A DNA stretch of 15,988 bases from Beroe ovata (GCA_946803715.1 CAMPET010000035.1:359353-375340), one strand, 5' to 3'. Shown: positions 1 through 8,156, counted from the first letter of the stretch. Program-made: numbers and translations. Notes: generated by a model not told the origin, from the sequence alone.

Positions 1-602
1 TCCCATTGATTTTCGTGTTTTTGCACTGTTTGCTTCCCACGGGTTTGAAATCGTGTTTTGGGTGTGGTTTCACTGCAAGTCTGAACTTCAAATGATGGCA
101 ATGAGGGTTGATACTTGTAGTGTGACAGTAGGAGAGATGATTTGGTGAAAAAGTAGCGTCATAAGTGCCGGTTAAGTCCTCATTACAGACCTTTAAAATC
201 GACCTATAAAAAATTTTTCCACAGTTTAGCGACAGAAAAGAGTGTTTCTGGACTATTTTTTGACGTAAAATCCGAATATATTAGAATTATTGAGCTAGCT
301 CAAAGGTAAATTGGTCAAAATTCAATTCCTTCAAAGTTGTGAGGATTGAATTCGTATGATGTATAGCTCATCAGGGAAGCGAGATAGAGCTAAAATTTGA
401 TCGGGAATCGATTCAGCGTCCAAAAATACGTAGGAATCGATAGTTTTTGCATTAAATTGAGCGAAAAATTTCTGATCTTGGTGCGTCCTATTGATTTTCG
501 TGTTTCTGCACTGTTTGCTTCCCACGGGTTTGAAATCGTGTTTTGGGTGTGCTTTCACTGCAAGTCTGAACTTCAAATGATGGCAATGTGGTTTGATACT
601 TA
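1..602. repeat. Dispersed repeat, two direct copies with an inverted segment between
   Basis: Bases 1-117 recur nearly exactly at 486-602, a direct repeat with a 485-bp offset; the window cuts the first copy. A third, more diverged copy of about 1-200 lies at 3881-4078. Between the direct copies, about 236-440 matches the reverse complement of 3650-3815 (for example the GAATCGATTCAGCGTCC segment at 405-421). The stretch contains short open frames in both strands but no domain or splice structure. I regard it as a non-coding mobile or dispersed repeat family, rearranged here; the next exon of the CCP gene is not seen in it. Confidence 0.6.
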
Positions 603-632
603 ATACGACAAGTATCTATAACTATAACTCAC

Positions 633-912
633 ATTTAGCACAAGAAGCAGCACTTCCAGTGTCTGGATCGAAAACACAGAATTCATCTTCCTCACAGGAA
701 ATCACACTGCAATCACCTGTTGGGTTCGCAGTCACAATTGAGCTGGTTTCAGACACTCGAGTATGCTTTCATAGTCTATATGTAGGTTCGGATCGTACAC
801 AATGTTAAGTTTTTCAAATGGTTTCAAACCAACAGATTCAATTTACACAACGCCAAGTCCTTATTAAACTTGAGTTCCCATACATTACTCATCTGAACAC
901 CCTCCGGGTTTT
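633..912 (-). CDS. Module M13: degenerate CCP + intact FOLN-like half
   Basis: The small-domain half is clear: DCSVISC, EFC and ASCAK, ending at a strong GTGAGT donor (632-627) in phase 1 like every other module. The CCP half is abnormal. A phase-consistent reading uses exons 912-830 (phase 1 to 0) and 765-633 (phase 0 to 1) with a 64-bp intron, giving 72 codons. It keeps the second CCP Cys (LALC) and the fourth (GDC) but has lost the first Cys, the third Cys and the Trp. A different frame across 830-735 encodes a CCP-like stretch (YDPNL, SILECL) that ends at a TGA. The module is therefore either spliced as above with an altered CCP, or is decaying by frameshift. A single-base sequence error could also produce this picture. 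Confidence 0.45.
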
Positions 913-3900
913 CTAGTTTGGAGTGGATGGCAATGACCACTCCGAACAAGAAATCTTACCACTCCATCCCACTCCATCCCACTCCATAATCCATCCCACT
1001 CCATCCGACTCCATGATCCATCCCACTCCATGATCCACTCTTACCTGGCTCACAAGTGGGTCGTCCACGATTGTCCACCACACACATCTGTCCATCTCCA
1101 CATGACCAAGTGAGACATGTGTGTGGGAGACAGTAAGAGTGGGGATCTGTCCACTCTCCCATCTCACAGACATTACTGACGGGGGAAGTTAGGGTAGTGT
1201 AGGGAAAGAGAGAGTGGGGTGAGAGGAGTGTGTGACACGTCAGAGTGTGATACAGTCAGAGTGTGACACAGTCAGAGTATGCGACACAGTAAGAGAGTGT
1301 GTGACACAGTCAGAGTGTGTGATACAGTCAGAGTGTGTGATACAGTCAGAGTGTGTGATACAGTAAGAGTCGGGTTTGTCCACTCGCCCTTAATAAGGAT
1401 GAGTGATGAGTTATCACATACGAACACGCGTTATTGACGGGAGAGAGTACGAAGGTATCGAATGGGGGGGGGAAGTGAGGGGTTAGATGGCAACTCTTTA
1501 GCGAAGGACAAAAATCTTCCACTCACAACTCTACCCCAGCCAGTCTGCTGTACACATCTTCACATGTGTACCGTATCCCAGTTATGCTGATTGAACTTAT
1601 ACTGGGTGATGTAGCATCACTCGGGGCTCCAGTCGGTATTGCATAATCTTGACAAGCTGAGTGGCGGTGTGTGTAACCAGTGGCTAATAATGAATAGGTA
1701 TGGGGATGCAAAAATGGAGTTTTGAGTTAGGTACCCTATATAATCGGTTGGATTTGACGACTTATACAACGAAATACATGCGACATGCGTAGGGCATAGC
1801 GTTGTCATAGCAACAGCACGTAAATTCTACAATTTCACGTCTCTCTCCCACTCACGAGGGAAACATGCCGGCAACTCATACACCATGAAACAGAGGAATT
1901 CTTCTGGACAGGATAGAGTCTGACATGACTTCCTCCGACAGTAGGGGGCCTCCCCGTCCCACGATCCTGAGAGTGAGAGTGAGAGTGAGAGTGGGAGTGA
2001 GAGTGAGAGTGAGAGAAGTGTGGGTCTTTTGAATTCTTATGAGCTGAGAGTTCAGGATAGTTGATCTCAGATGTCTGATGAGTTCGCGACTTGATCAAGA
2101 GTTTGTTATGTAATGAGTCTTCGCATGATCCTATGTCCCACATGATAAATTTGAGGGTGAAATCTAAAATGATTTCGGTAAACAGAAAAATATGTTAAGT
2201 TATTAGAGGAACCTGATTCAAGGCAAGAAAGTACATCCTTCCCAACTAGTTCATACAACTCATCACACCAAAATACAGCTGAGGTATCATCCACACGAAC
2301 AAACATGGTGTCTGTTGTGTTTTCAAACGCCTTGCAAGCTGAAAATCGTGTAAAATATAATAAAGAGCTCTGAATATGCGATTGATGAAATCTAGAACCT
2401 TCGTTCTGACGATATATTCTCAATGAATATCTAAAGTAAGGATGGAATCTCACACAGACTAACCTAACGAACAAGTCGGACCTCCATCATTTCCAGCCTC
2501 TCTACAATACATCCCTCCTTCCACCACTCTCTCCTCACACTTGAGCGAGACACACGTGTCAGGGAGACACTCTGGCACCGAGCCAACCCAGCTCCCACTC
2601 ACAGAACACGTGATAATGACGTCATCGTGAGAGAGGTGGAAGTGAGGGTTGCAGTGGACGGTGTAGTTGGAGTTAGGAAATTCAGTTATCCAGCCGTTGG
2701 GAGGGGAGGGAGGTGTGGGGCAAGCTGAAACGGGGGATGTGAGGGGAGAAGGGTAAGTTTATTGTAATTGATCAAGATAGGAAAAATTTTCGAAAAGGAT
2801 CTCTAAAGAGAGTTGAAACGGTTGAAATTAATATATTTGTACGGAACTCATCAAATCACATATTTTGTAGAGTTTGAAACTCATGATCCAACTCACAGGG
2901 TAAGCAAGTTGGAATATCCCCCATCTCTCTACAATACTGATCAGCCCGACATGGCCACGTGGCACAATCATGTTTCACACACGTGGGCGTGGCGTCACTC
3001 CACGACCCATCACTTCGGCAAGTGATCGTGTCACTTGACGGGAGGTAGTAGTGGGTGTACACGCAGGAGAAGGTGGCAAGTGGGAGGTGGAGGGAGTGGG
3101 AGGTGAAGGGGAATGAGGGGATCACGGGGCATCCTGAGAATAGAAAATTTTGGTTTCCGTGCCACAGGAAACCTAGATTTGGGTCCAGAAAGTGGACGTC
3201 AGTGTTAGGTACCAAGATATTTATCGGGCATAAATACTCATATTTAAACACTCACTAGGCTGACAGGAAGGGATACTGTCTGGTGACAAAACACAGTATT
3301 CTGTAGTCAGGCATTGCCACGTGTTACAGTCGTGTGGTAGGCACGTGGGTAGGGACCCGTCCCATGTTCTAGAGGAGAGTTAGAGAACGGCTCAGAATTT
3401 GAGACGATATCGCTATTGTCAAGACGTGTGACTAATTGCAATCACGTGACTGACCCGCTTGTCTGACAGGTAAGTGAACTCCTCCCTGATATGTAGTAGA
3501 ACTCGTTACACACAAACTGTACCGTCTGTTTACCTTGCAGCTTTACCTCCCCGTTTTCGAGCGAGCCAATATTCTCACACTCTGAAAAGAGAGAATGAGG
3601 GAGCTCTCTTCGGACGATTACAATCGATTTCCATGTAATTTCGGACGCTTAATCGATTCCCGATCAAATTTTGGCCCTATCTCGCTCCCCTGAGGCGGTT
3701 CTGGTCACGTGACTGCGGAACTCACGTTTGAGGAGAAAATGTAATTTTTCACCGATTTCTCGGAGAGTAAGCCCAAAAATTCTTCCAGATTCGAATTCTA
3801 CGTCAAAAACTAAGCCAACAACACTTATTCCCACCATGCTTCCTGTCAAAATAGTTTTTGCGGATTTTTGATATCGGTGTGTCTCATTGATTTTCGAGTT

Positions 3901-6900
3901 TTTGTAGTGTTTGCTTCCACAGGTTTGAAATCGTGATTTGAGCGTGGCTTCACGGCAAGTATGATTCCGATATGGTCATTAAAAGAGTGGTTAGTGGTAC
4001 TATGAGAGTAGGAGAGATGATATTGTGAAAAATTGGTGTCCTAAGTGCCCATTAAGTGTCCGTTTGAGGCCTCCAAAAAAGGCGTACAAAAGTGTGGGCA
4101 TCATCGATTACACTCTGATCTTGATATCGAAATTCGATTAAAAAAATATTCACCAATTTCTATGCAAATATCATCGATTCCTATGTATTTTTGGACGCTG
4201 AATCGATTGCCGATCGAATTTTGGCCCTATCCCGTTCCCATAAGGTGCTGTCGGTCACGTGAATCACACTTGAGGAGAAAATGTTATTTTCACCGTTTTC
4301 TCGGAGAGTAAGCCCAAAAATTTTGCACACTTGATTGAGAGAAGAGAATAAGCAAACTCACTTCAAGTTTCGTGAAAATCACAGATTTTCGTTCGGCTGA
4401 GAACTTTGAGTTTCGAAACTTCGAAAATGGTAAATATTCAGAAATAGGGAATTACACTCAATTTTAGGGATTTTATCGGAACTTGGATATTACCCGGAAA
4501 GCACGCTGGTCTCCCATCTGTGACTGCACAAAACCGTCCAGTGTCACAGACCCATGTGTTGCACGTGTGCGCGGCGCATGTCGGCGCCTCACTGTCCCAT
4601 TCCCCACTAGGTAGACAGTTCAGAACACTCTGTCCAACGAGATAAGTGTAAGGATCGGGGCAGGAAAAAGTCTGGGTCGGGCCAGGGACAGAGTCTGCGT
4701 TTATCTCGGGACAAGCTGCGAGGAATGATTCCTTTTTTCATAAAACTCCTCTGATATAACCGTGTTTGATTTTCGACGATAACCTAAAGTTGGAATATAT
4801 ACGCTGATATATATTTTACCCGGTTTGCAGACAGCCATGCCCATATCATCAATGACACAGTACTGGTCAGCTTGACAGATCAGAGTGTCACAGGTGTGAA
4901 GTTGACAGGTTATGTCAGTACCAGTCCAGGTCCCATCTTCGTCACACAATCTCAGCGTTTCACCGGGGATGAAATATGCAGCGCTTGTGCATGAATACCT
5001 GCCCGAATTGGTTACTCAACTCTTCCATGAAAAAAGCGAGGAGAAAACATGGTCACGACATTTGCGAGCATTTCCAATGGGCAATGAATAATGATAATAA
5101 CCCTCCTACATTGTCCATGTCTCGATGATGTGAACAGTCATGAGGCACGGATGATGATTGATATGATGGCGGAGATCATGGCTAATATTTGTATCTTGAT
5201 TACAATGAGCTTAAAAACCTGGCAGTTGAGCTTGTAAGTTGTAGTGTTGTCGGAGCATTCACAGATAGAACTGGACAAGCTGAAATGAGGAAAATACGAT
5301 AACAATCAAGGTGTGTCTCTGGAACTTAATCAACTTTCCGTTATGAAGCAAATTTTCAATAACTCACATTTCCTGCAACTAGGCAGATTTCCTGACATTA
5401 TACAGTAGTAAGAAGATGGGCATGTGTATGTGTTGCACGTGTGGGGCTCACAGGAGGGTAGACCATTATCCCACTGGGGGAGGGAGATAGAGGGTGAAGG
5501 GAGAAATAATAAAACTGGTCTTGATACAAGTAGATGGAAGAAAGTGAAATGATGAGTTATGAATTTGAATCAAATTGAAAAAGGTTGTAGGTAATGAACG
5601 TCTTCGGATAAACTTTTCGAACCTCTCCTGGTGCTATGCAGGCAACTTCTGATGTTCCTTTTAAATAGAAATATTCATCGCATGATAGCGTAACTTTGAG
5701 AGGAGTTGTGTAATTGACTTGACCATTTACTAATGATGAGATAGTTTCGCAATCTGTGTGGTGAGTGAGAAAGTGAATGACTGACTGACTGAGCAACTGA
5801 CTGAGCAAGTGAGTTAATGAGTGAATGACTGTCTTATTGACTGACTGAATGACTAGGTATCTAACTCACATTTGAAGCAGGTAGGTACACTCATCAGCAA
5901 CTCGGGGTCAGGATACATGGTACACCACTCATCAGTTTCACAATTATCGTATGTATCGCATGTATGTTGCACACATTTTATAGTCAGCGGTGAAGTAGAC
6001 CACCCTGATCCATCCCTTTCGCATTGGATCTTGGCTGGACCTGAAAAAAAATTGTAAATGTCAAATGCCCATATGCTATGAAAAACTACGGTTGAAACTG
6101 AAAAACACTGAGAGAACTATACAGTAATAATAGGTATTTCTAATTTTAAGATTTAAAGTAACCTGCAAGATGGTAGAACTTATTAGCACAGGAAAACAAT
6201 GCTTTGTGGTTCATAACGACGTCAACTCGATGGGAAGAGGATTCAATTGCAGAGCAACCTATAAAAAGAATGTAACGCGGCATGCATTCAAGACAACTTT
6301 GCGCCCGGTCCTACAAAACAATTCATAAAAACTAATCCTTATCCACACCTAACTCAAAAAATTGGAGGAGACTACTTAGAATAATCTAAGCTCTCACGTG
6401 GAAAGCAGGAAGGTATTCCATTGATCAGTCTACAATACTGATTTTGAACATCACATGACCATGTATCGCATGTGTGAGCTACACATTGCTTCATTTCCTT
6501 GTCCCATGTACCATCCTCTGAACACTGTATGGTCAAAGTGTTGGCTAGAGTCCCAGAAACCTATAATATATTGTGTGAGGGTAATGTTGATGTGTACCTA
6601 GATTATCTAAAACATAAGATCGTCAGAGATGATGAATTGATGAAATTGCAATTCACATACAAATTAGGCACTTTAGGTGAATGATTTTTACCTGCATAAT
6701 ATCAGGAAAGAAGTAGCCATCATTACACATTAAGATGGCTAAATTAGACCACAACTCAATGTAACCATTTTGCAAAACCCCAAGATCAGGACATTCTAGG
6801 ATTGAGATGTGTGAACTTGGTATCACGATTGTTTTAAGGAGCCTGGCCATTGACCAATACTACATAATGGCTTTTGATAATATAGGGATATGCATGCTTC

Positions 6901-7684
6901 ACTTACTTGGGAAACATTTTGGGGTGTCATCTGCCAGTATGACACAGTACTCTGAATCATCACACAACCAAGTTGTACAATCATGTAAAATACAAGATGG
7001 TGGTTCATCAGTCCACTTCCTATGATACAGATCTTATTTAATTAATGAAAATTAATTTGTAAGGATATTTATGCCCCAGGGAGATGAAAGAATGTCTCAC
7101 CCGCTGCTAAGGCAGAAGAGAGAACTTCTCCCAGAAAGATAATAATAATGATCACAGTTGAAATCTGCCATCGCACCACCACCAATATATACAACTTGTC
7201 CATTTTCAATAACAACATCAGGACATTCTGAAAAGGAGAAGTGGAATAGCTCACACCCCACATCTCTACATTTTGTAAAGCTGTTCATGGCATGATCATG
7301 ATTGATAATATATAACCATTCCAATCTATTTAATAAACAATGAATTTTACTTGGAAGGCAATGTGGCAATCTATTTTTCGTCCTGCAATAGCTATTCTCA
7401 TCACAAAACCATGTATTGCAAGTATGGCGAATGCAGTCCTTCTTGACACCATCCCACTTCCCAGATTCAGTACATTGTAAAGTATATGATGTGGGAAGGT
7501 TTCCACCAATCTGAGAGGTATTAGCAAATTCTAAACTAATTGACAATTGATGGCATAGTTTCATGAAAAAGGTTACTTGCTCTTACAAGATGTTTAAAGT
7601 AGTATCGCTCATCACAACTGAGAATGGCGACAGTGCCAGTTATATTGATATCACCATTTTCAAGTGATCCAAGGTCAGGACAGT
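633..7684 (-). CDS. Modular CCP/sushi + FOLN-like extracellular protein (partial, multi-exon)
   Basis: Twelve intact modules and one degenerate module, read right to left. Each intact module has a CCP/sushi domain (Cys-Cys-Cys-Trp-Cys order), a linker of the type CxxH[T/D]C, and a small four-Cys domain spaced C-x4-C-x5-C-x8/9-C, the pattern of follistatin-like FOLN domains. The spliced exons of M1-M12 total 2967 nt (989 codons) with no stop, and every module starts and ends at a phase-1 junction, the usual signature of exon shuffling and tandem duplication. CCP arrays normally bind protein or carbohydrate outside the cell (complement regulators, adhesion proteins, selectins), so a secreted or cell-surface adhesion or recognition role is inferred. 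No signal peptide, transmembrane segment, start or stop codon was found: the 5' end lies right of 7684 and the 3' end left of 633. The exon structure is well supported; the gene's identity and function are not known. Confidence 0.85.
957..1041. repeat. CCACTCCATC-type tandem repeat at the M12 donor
   Basis: Degenerate 10-bp units (CCACTCCATC and CCACTCCATGATCCA variants) run to within a few bases of the GTAAGA donor of the second M12 exon, inside the intron. The short repetitive Gly/Trp/Met open frames here are products of the repeat and not genes. Confidence 0.85.
1045..1656 (-). CDS. Module M12: CCP + FOLN-like, exons 1656-1527 and 1175-1045
   Basis: The first exon (130 nt, phase 1 to 2) reads CQDYAIPTGA, RYTC and ends in LAGVE. 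The second (131 nt, phase 2 to 1) begins with the last base of a Phe codon, then NVCEMGEW, SYC, linker LPH, TCLTWSC, QMC and PTCEP. The internal intron sits just before the third CCP Cys, a unique position. It contains an 18-bp minisatellite and a relic of this same exon. The donors are GTGAGT and GTAAGA. Confidence 0.85.
1224..1369. repeat. 18-bp minisatellite in the M12 internal intron
   Basis: Units close to CAGAGTGTGTGATACAGT are repeated about seven times, the three at the right being almost identical and those at the left more diverged. The array ends at 1369 next to a sequence that resembles the adjoining M12 exon. Confidence 0.85.
1350..1440 (-). pseudogene. Relic of a duplicated M12 exon segment
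   Basis: On the minus strand, GCGAGTGGACAAACC followed by ACTCTTACTGTATCACACAC parallels the exon at 1175-1045 (GAGAGTGGACAGATCCC followed by ACTCTTACTGTCTCCCACAC), with a one-base deletion that breaks the frame. The upstream part also retains CCGTCAATAA against the exon's acceptor region GTCAGTAA. It appears to be a partial duplicate of the second M12 exon that lost function. Confidence 0.5.
1856..2338 (-). CDS. Module M11: CCP + FOLN-like, exons 2338-2213 and 1966-1856
   Basis: The first exon (126 nt, phase 1 to 1) starts CKAFENTTD and encodes VFWC and LSCLES. The second (111 nt, phase 1 to 1) continues GSWDGEAPYC, linker RRK, SCQTLSC, FLC and PACFP. The acceptor of the second exon is formed by a (CTCTCA)n microsatellite on the coding strand. 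The donors are GTTCCT (weak) and GTGAGT. Confidence 0.83.
1968..2016. repeat. GAGAGT hexanucleotide microsatellite
   Basis: About eight GAGAGT/GTGAGA units with one GGGAGT variant. On the coding (minus) strand it reads CTCTCA repeatedly and forms the whole polypyrimidine tract and AG of the acceptor for the second M11 exon. Confidence 0.9.
2464..2724 (-). CDS. Module M10: complete CCP + FOLN-like in one exon
   Basis: A 261-nt exon (phase 1 to 1): CPTPPSPPNG, TVHC, ITC, the Trp in SGSW, PEC, linker LPD, TCVSLKC, MYC and PTCSL. The small domain has about 10 residues instead of 5 between its second and third Cys. The acceptor is GTTTCAG and the donor GTTAGT; TCG|GTTAGG one step upstream is a possible alternative donor but would break the phase. 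Confidence 0.87.
2897..3133 (-). CDS. Module M9: complete CCP + FOLN-like in one exon
   Basis: A 237-nt exon (phase 1 to 1): CPVIPSF, TFSC, ITC, the Trp in DGSW, PTC, linker VKH, DCATWPC, QYC and PTCLP. The acceptor is ATTCTCAG and the donor GTGAGT. The CCP is uninterrupted, as in M7 and M10. The first CCP strand is rich in Pro, Ser, His and Leu encoded by a pyrimidine-rich tract. Confidence 0.9.
3256..3581 (-). CDS. Module M8: CCP + FOLN-like, exons 3581-3455 and 3368-3256
   Basis: The first exon (127 nt, phase 1 to 2) encodes CENIGSLENG, FVC and LTCQTSG. The second (113 nt, phase 2 to 1) begins TWDG and has PTC, linker LPH, DCNTWQC, EYC and PSCQP. Exon lengths and intron position are identical to those of M2, so the two are likely sister duplicates. 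The donors are GTCAGT (weak) and GTGAGT; the acceptors are TTTTCAG and CCTCTAG. Confidence 0.87.
3610..4330. repeat. Dispersed repeat copies in the M7-M8 intron
   Basis: Two related direct segments, about 3620-3785 and 4165-4320, share ATCGATTCC, the phrase GAATTTTGGCCCTATC, GTCACGTGA and CTCGGAGAGTAAGCCCAAAAA. Between them lies 3881-4078, which matches bases 1-200 of the window. All of it is inside a minus-strand intron of the CCP gene. No transposase-like frame, terminal repeat or target-site duplication could be made out, so the class is unknown (a non-autonomous element is most likely). Confidence 0.6.
4494..4715 (-). CDS. Module M7: complete CCP + FOLN-like in one exon
   Basis: A single exon of 222 nt (phase 1 to 1) contains the whole module: CPEINADSV, TFSC, LNC, the Trp in SGEW, PTC, linker AAH, TCNTWVC, RFC and PACFP. 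The acceptor is CTCGCAG and the donor GTAATA. No intron interrupts the CCP domain. The 0.9-kb intron between this exon and M8 carries copies of a dispersed repeat. Confidence 0.9.
4820..5279 (-). CDS. Module M6: CCP + FOLN-like, exons 5279-5219 and 4998-4820
   Basis: A short first exon (61 nt, phase 1 to 2) holds only the first CCP strand, CPVLSVNAP and following. The second exon (179 nt, phase 2 to 1) carries YSC, RLC, the Trp in DGTW, ITC, linker QLH, TCDTLIC, QYC and AVCKP. The internal intron is thus before the second Cys, a position not used by the other modules. The acceptors are ATTTCAG and GGGCAG; the donors are GTTTTT (weak) and GTAAAA. Confidence 0.82.
5368..5753 (-). CDS. Module M5: CCP + FOLN-like, exons 5753-5623 and 5473-5368
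   Basis: The first exon (131 nt, phase 1 to 0) encodes CETISSLVNG, TLSC and EVACIAPGE. The second (106 nt, phase 0 to 1) begins exactly at the conserved Trp (WDNG), then PSC, linker EPH, TCNTYTC, YYC and PSC. The donor GTTCGA of the first exon is poor, but the phase and the domain continuity across it are exact. The acceptor of the first exon lies in a degenerate TGAC/TGAG tandem repeat. Confidence 0.82.
5757..5860. repeat. Degenerate TGAC/TGAG tetranucleotide repeat
   Basis: Runs of GACTGACTGACTGAG and GAGTGAATGACTG alternate over about 100 bp between M4 and M5. On the minus strand the repeat offers many CAG steps ahead of the M5 acceptor CACACAG. Confidence 0.8.
5870..6258 (-). CDS. Module M4: CCP + long-loop FOLN-like, exons 6258-6163 and 6040-5870
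   Basis: The first exon (96 nt, phase 1 to 1) starts CSAIESSSHR and ends after FSCANKFYHLA. The second exon (171 nt, phase 1 to 1) supplies KIQC, the Trp in SGW, IKC, linker VQH and the small domain. That domain is unusual: C-x5-C-x5-C with about 14 residues before the last Cys (usual 8-9), including a PDPELL insertion. The acceptors are TTTTATAG and TTTTTTCAG; the donors are GTTACT (weak) and GTGAGT. Confidence 0.82.
6398..6795 (-). CDS. Module M3: CCP + FOLN-like, exons 6795-6692 and 6560-6398
   Basis: The first exon (104 nt, phase 1 to 0) reads CPDLGVLQNG and ends after LMCNDGYFFPDIMQ. The second (163 nt, phase 0 to 1) starts VSGTLANTLTIQC, has the Trp in DGTW, the fourth Cys in KQC, and then HTCDTWSC, QYC and PSCFP. 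The internal intron is phase 0 between the second and third CCP Cys, close to the M1 position. The acceptor of the second exon is ATTATAG and its donor GTGAGA. Confidence 0.88.
6907..7227 (-). CDS. Module M2: CCP + FOLN-like, exons 7227-7101 and 7019-6907
   Basis: The exon of 127 nt (phase 1 to 2) encodes CPDVVIENGQ, then DFNC and LFCLSSG. The second exon (113 nt, phase 2 to 1) continues directly with KW, PSC, linker ILH and the FOLN Cys set DCTTWLC, EYC, PKC. The internal intron therefore splits the Gly codon just before the conserved Trp, a different place from M1. The donors are GTGAGA and GTAAGT. Confidence 0.88.
7351..7684 (-). CDS. Module M1: CCP + FOLN-like, exons 7684-7587 and 7510-7351
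   Basis: The first exon (98 nt, phase 1 to 0) begins CPDLGSLENG and reaches the second CCP Cys in ILSCDERYYF. The second exon (160 nt, phase 0 to 1) carries the third Cys (TLQC), the Trp (SGKW) and the fourth Cys (KKDC), followed by linker IRH and FOLN Cys TCNTWFC and SYC, ending PHCLPS. The acceptors are TTTCAG and CTCTCAG and the donors GTAAGA and GTAAAA. This is the most 5' module I can see; no upstream phase-1 exon was found that would supply the N-terminus. Confidence 0.85.
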
Positions 7685-7689
7685 CTGAA

Positions 7690-8156
7690 ATTGTTCTTGT
7701 TAGATTTTATAGCTACCTATTCTGTATCTATACCTATGACAGAGTTTCACTAATTGGGATAACAATTCATGTATACCTTGTGAAAGTGATGAAAGAACTA
7801 GTAGTGATGTAATGATGTAGAGGGAACACTTCATCTGAATCAAAATCCGGCTTCATAAAAGTAGGGTCATCAGGGTGTGAATTCTATCATTTCTAAGTCA
7901 ATCTGTTAGATTCATGGTATGAGACAATATATTCAATTCTTTTCTTATAATGAGAAATTTTTGTAGACCAATTTGGTTCACCAATTTTGTTGACCAATTT
8001 GGGTTACATGATAAAATCACAAATTTCTTACTCCAATTCATTATACATGTCCAAATACTCAAATAGCATCTGACATTTGACAATCTGACGCGACCTGATA
8101 ACTTATTTAATGTTTTATTGTTTTATCTCGTAAGATTATCTCGATCTCCATCCTTA
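7690..8156. other. No supported gene; probable 5' flank or first intron of the CCP gene
   Basis: This AT-rich stretch lies just upstream of the first recognised CCP exon. It should hold, or lead to, the signal-peptide exon, but I found no ATG-hydrophobic frame that ends in phase 1 at a donor. Two GT sites (GTAAGA near 8030 and GTATAC near 7776) follow short open frames without recognisable domains; neither is convincing. A TTTGGTTGACC-type short repeat occurs around 7963-8004. Confidence 0.5.

Noticed and set aside
913-1173. Gly/Trp-rich repeated minus-strand frames running past the M12 donor
   Set aside because: The GVGWIMEWD-type repeat is a translation of the intronic CCACTCCATC tandem repeat beyond a good GTAAGA donor.
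1224-1369. Possible CRISPR-like array of regular repeats
   Set aside because: The 18-bp units are contiguous without spacers, inside a eukaryotic intron; it is a minisatellite.
7776-7880. Possible extra upstream exon with frame HPDDPTFMKPDFDSDEVF
   Set aside because: Its GTATAC donor leaves phase 2, which cannot join the phase-1 start of M1, and it lacks Cys or signal-peptide character.
8029-8100. Possible signal-peptide exon ending at GTAAGA near 8030
   Set aside because: The phase-compatible frame has no suitable ATG ahead of its mildly hydrophobic stretch (CYLSIWTCIMNW), so it cannot be supported as a start exon.
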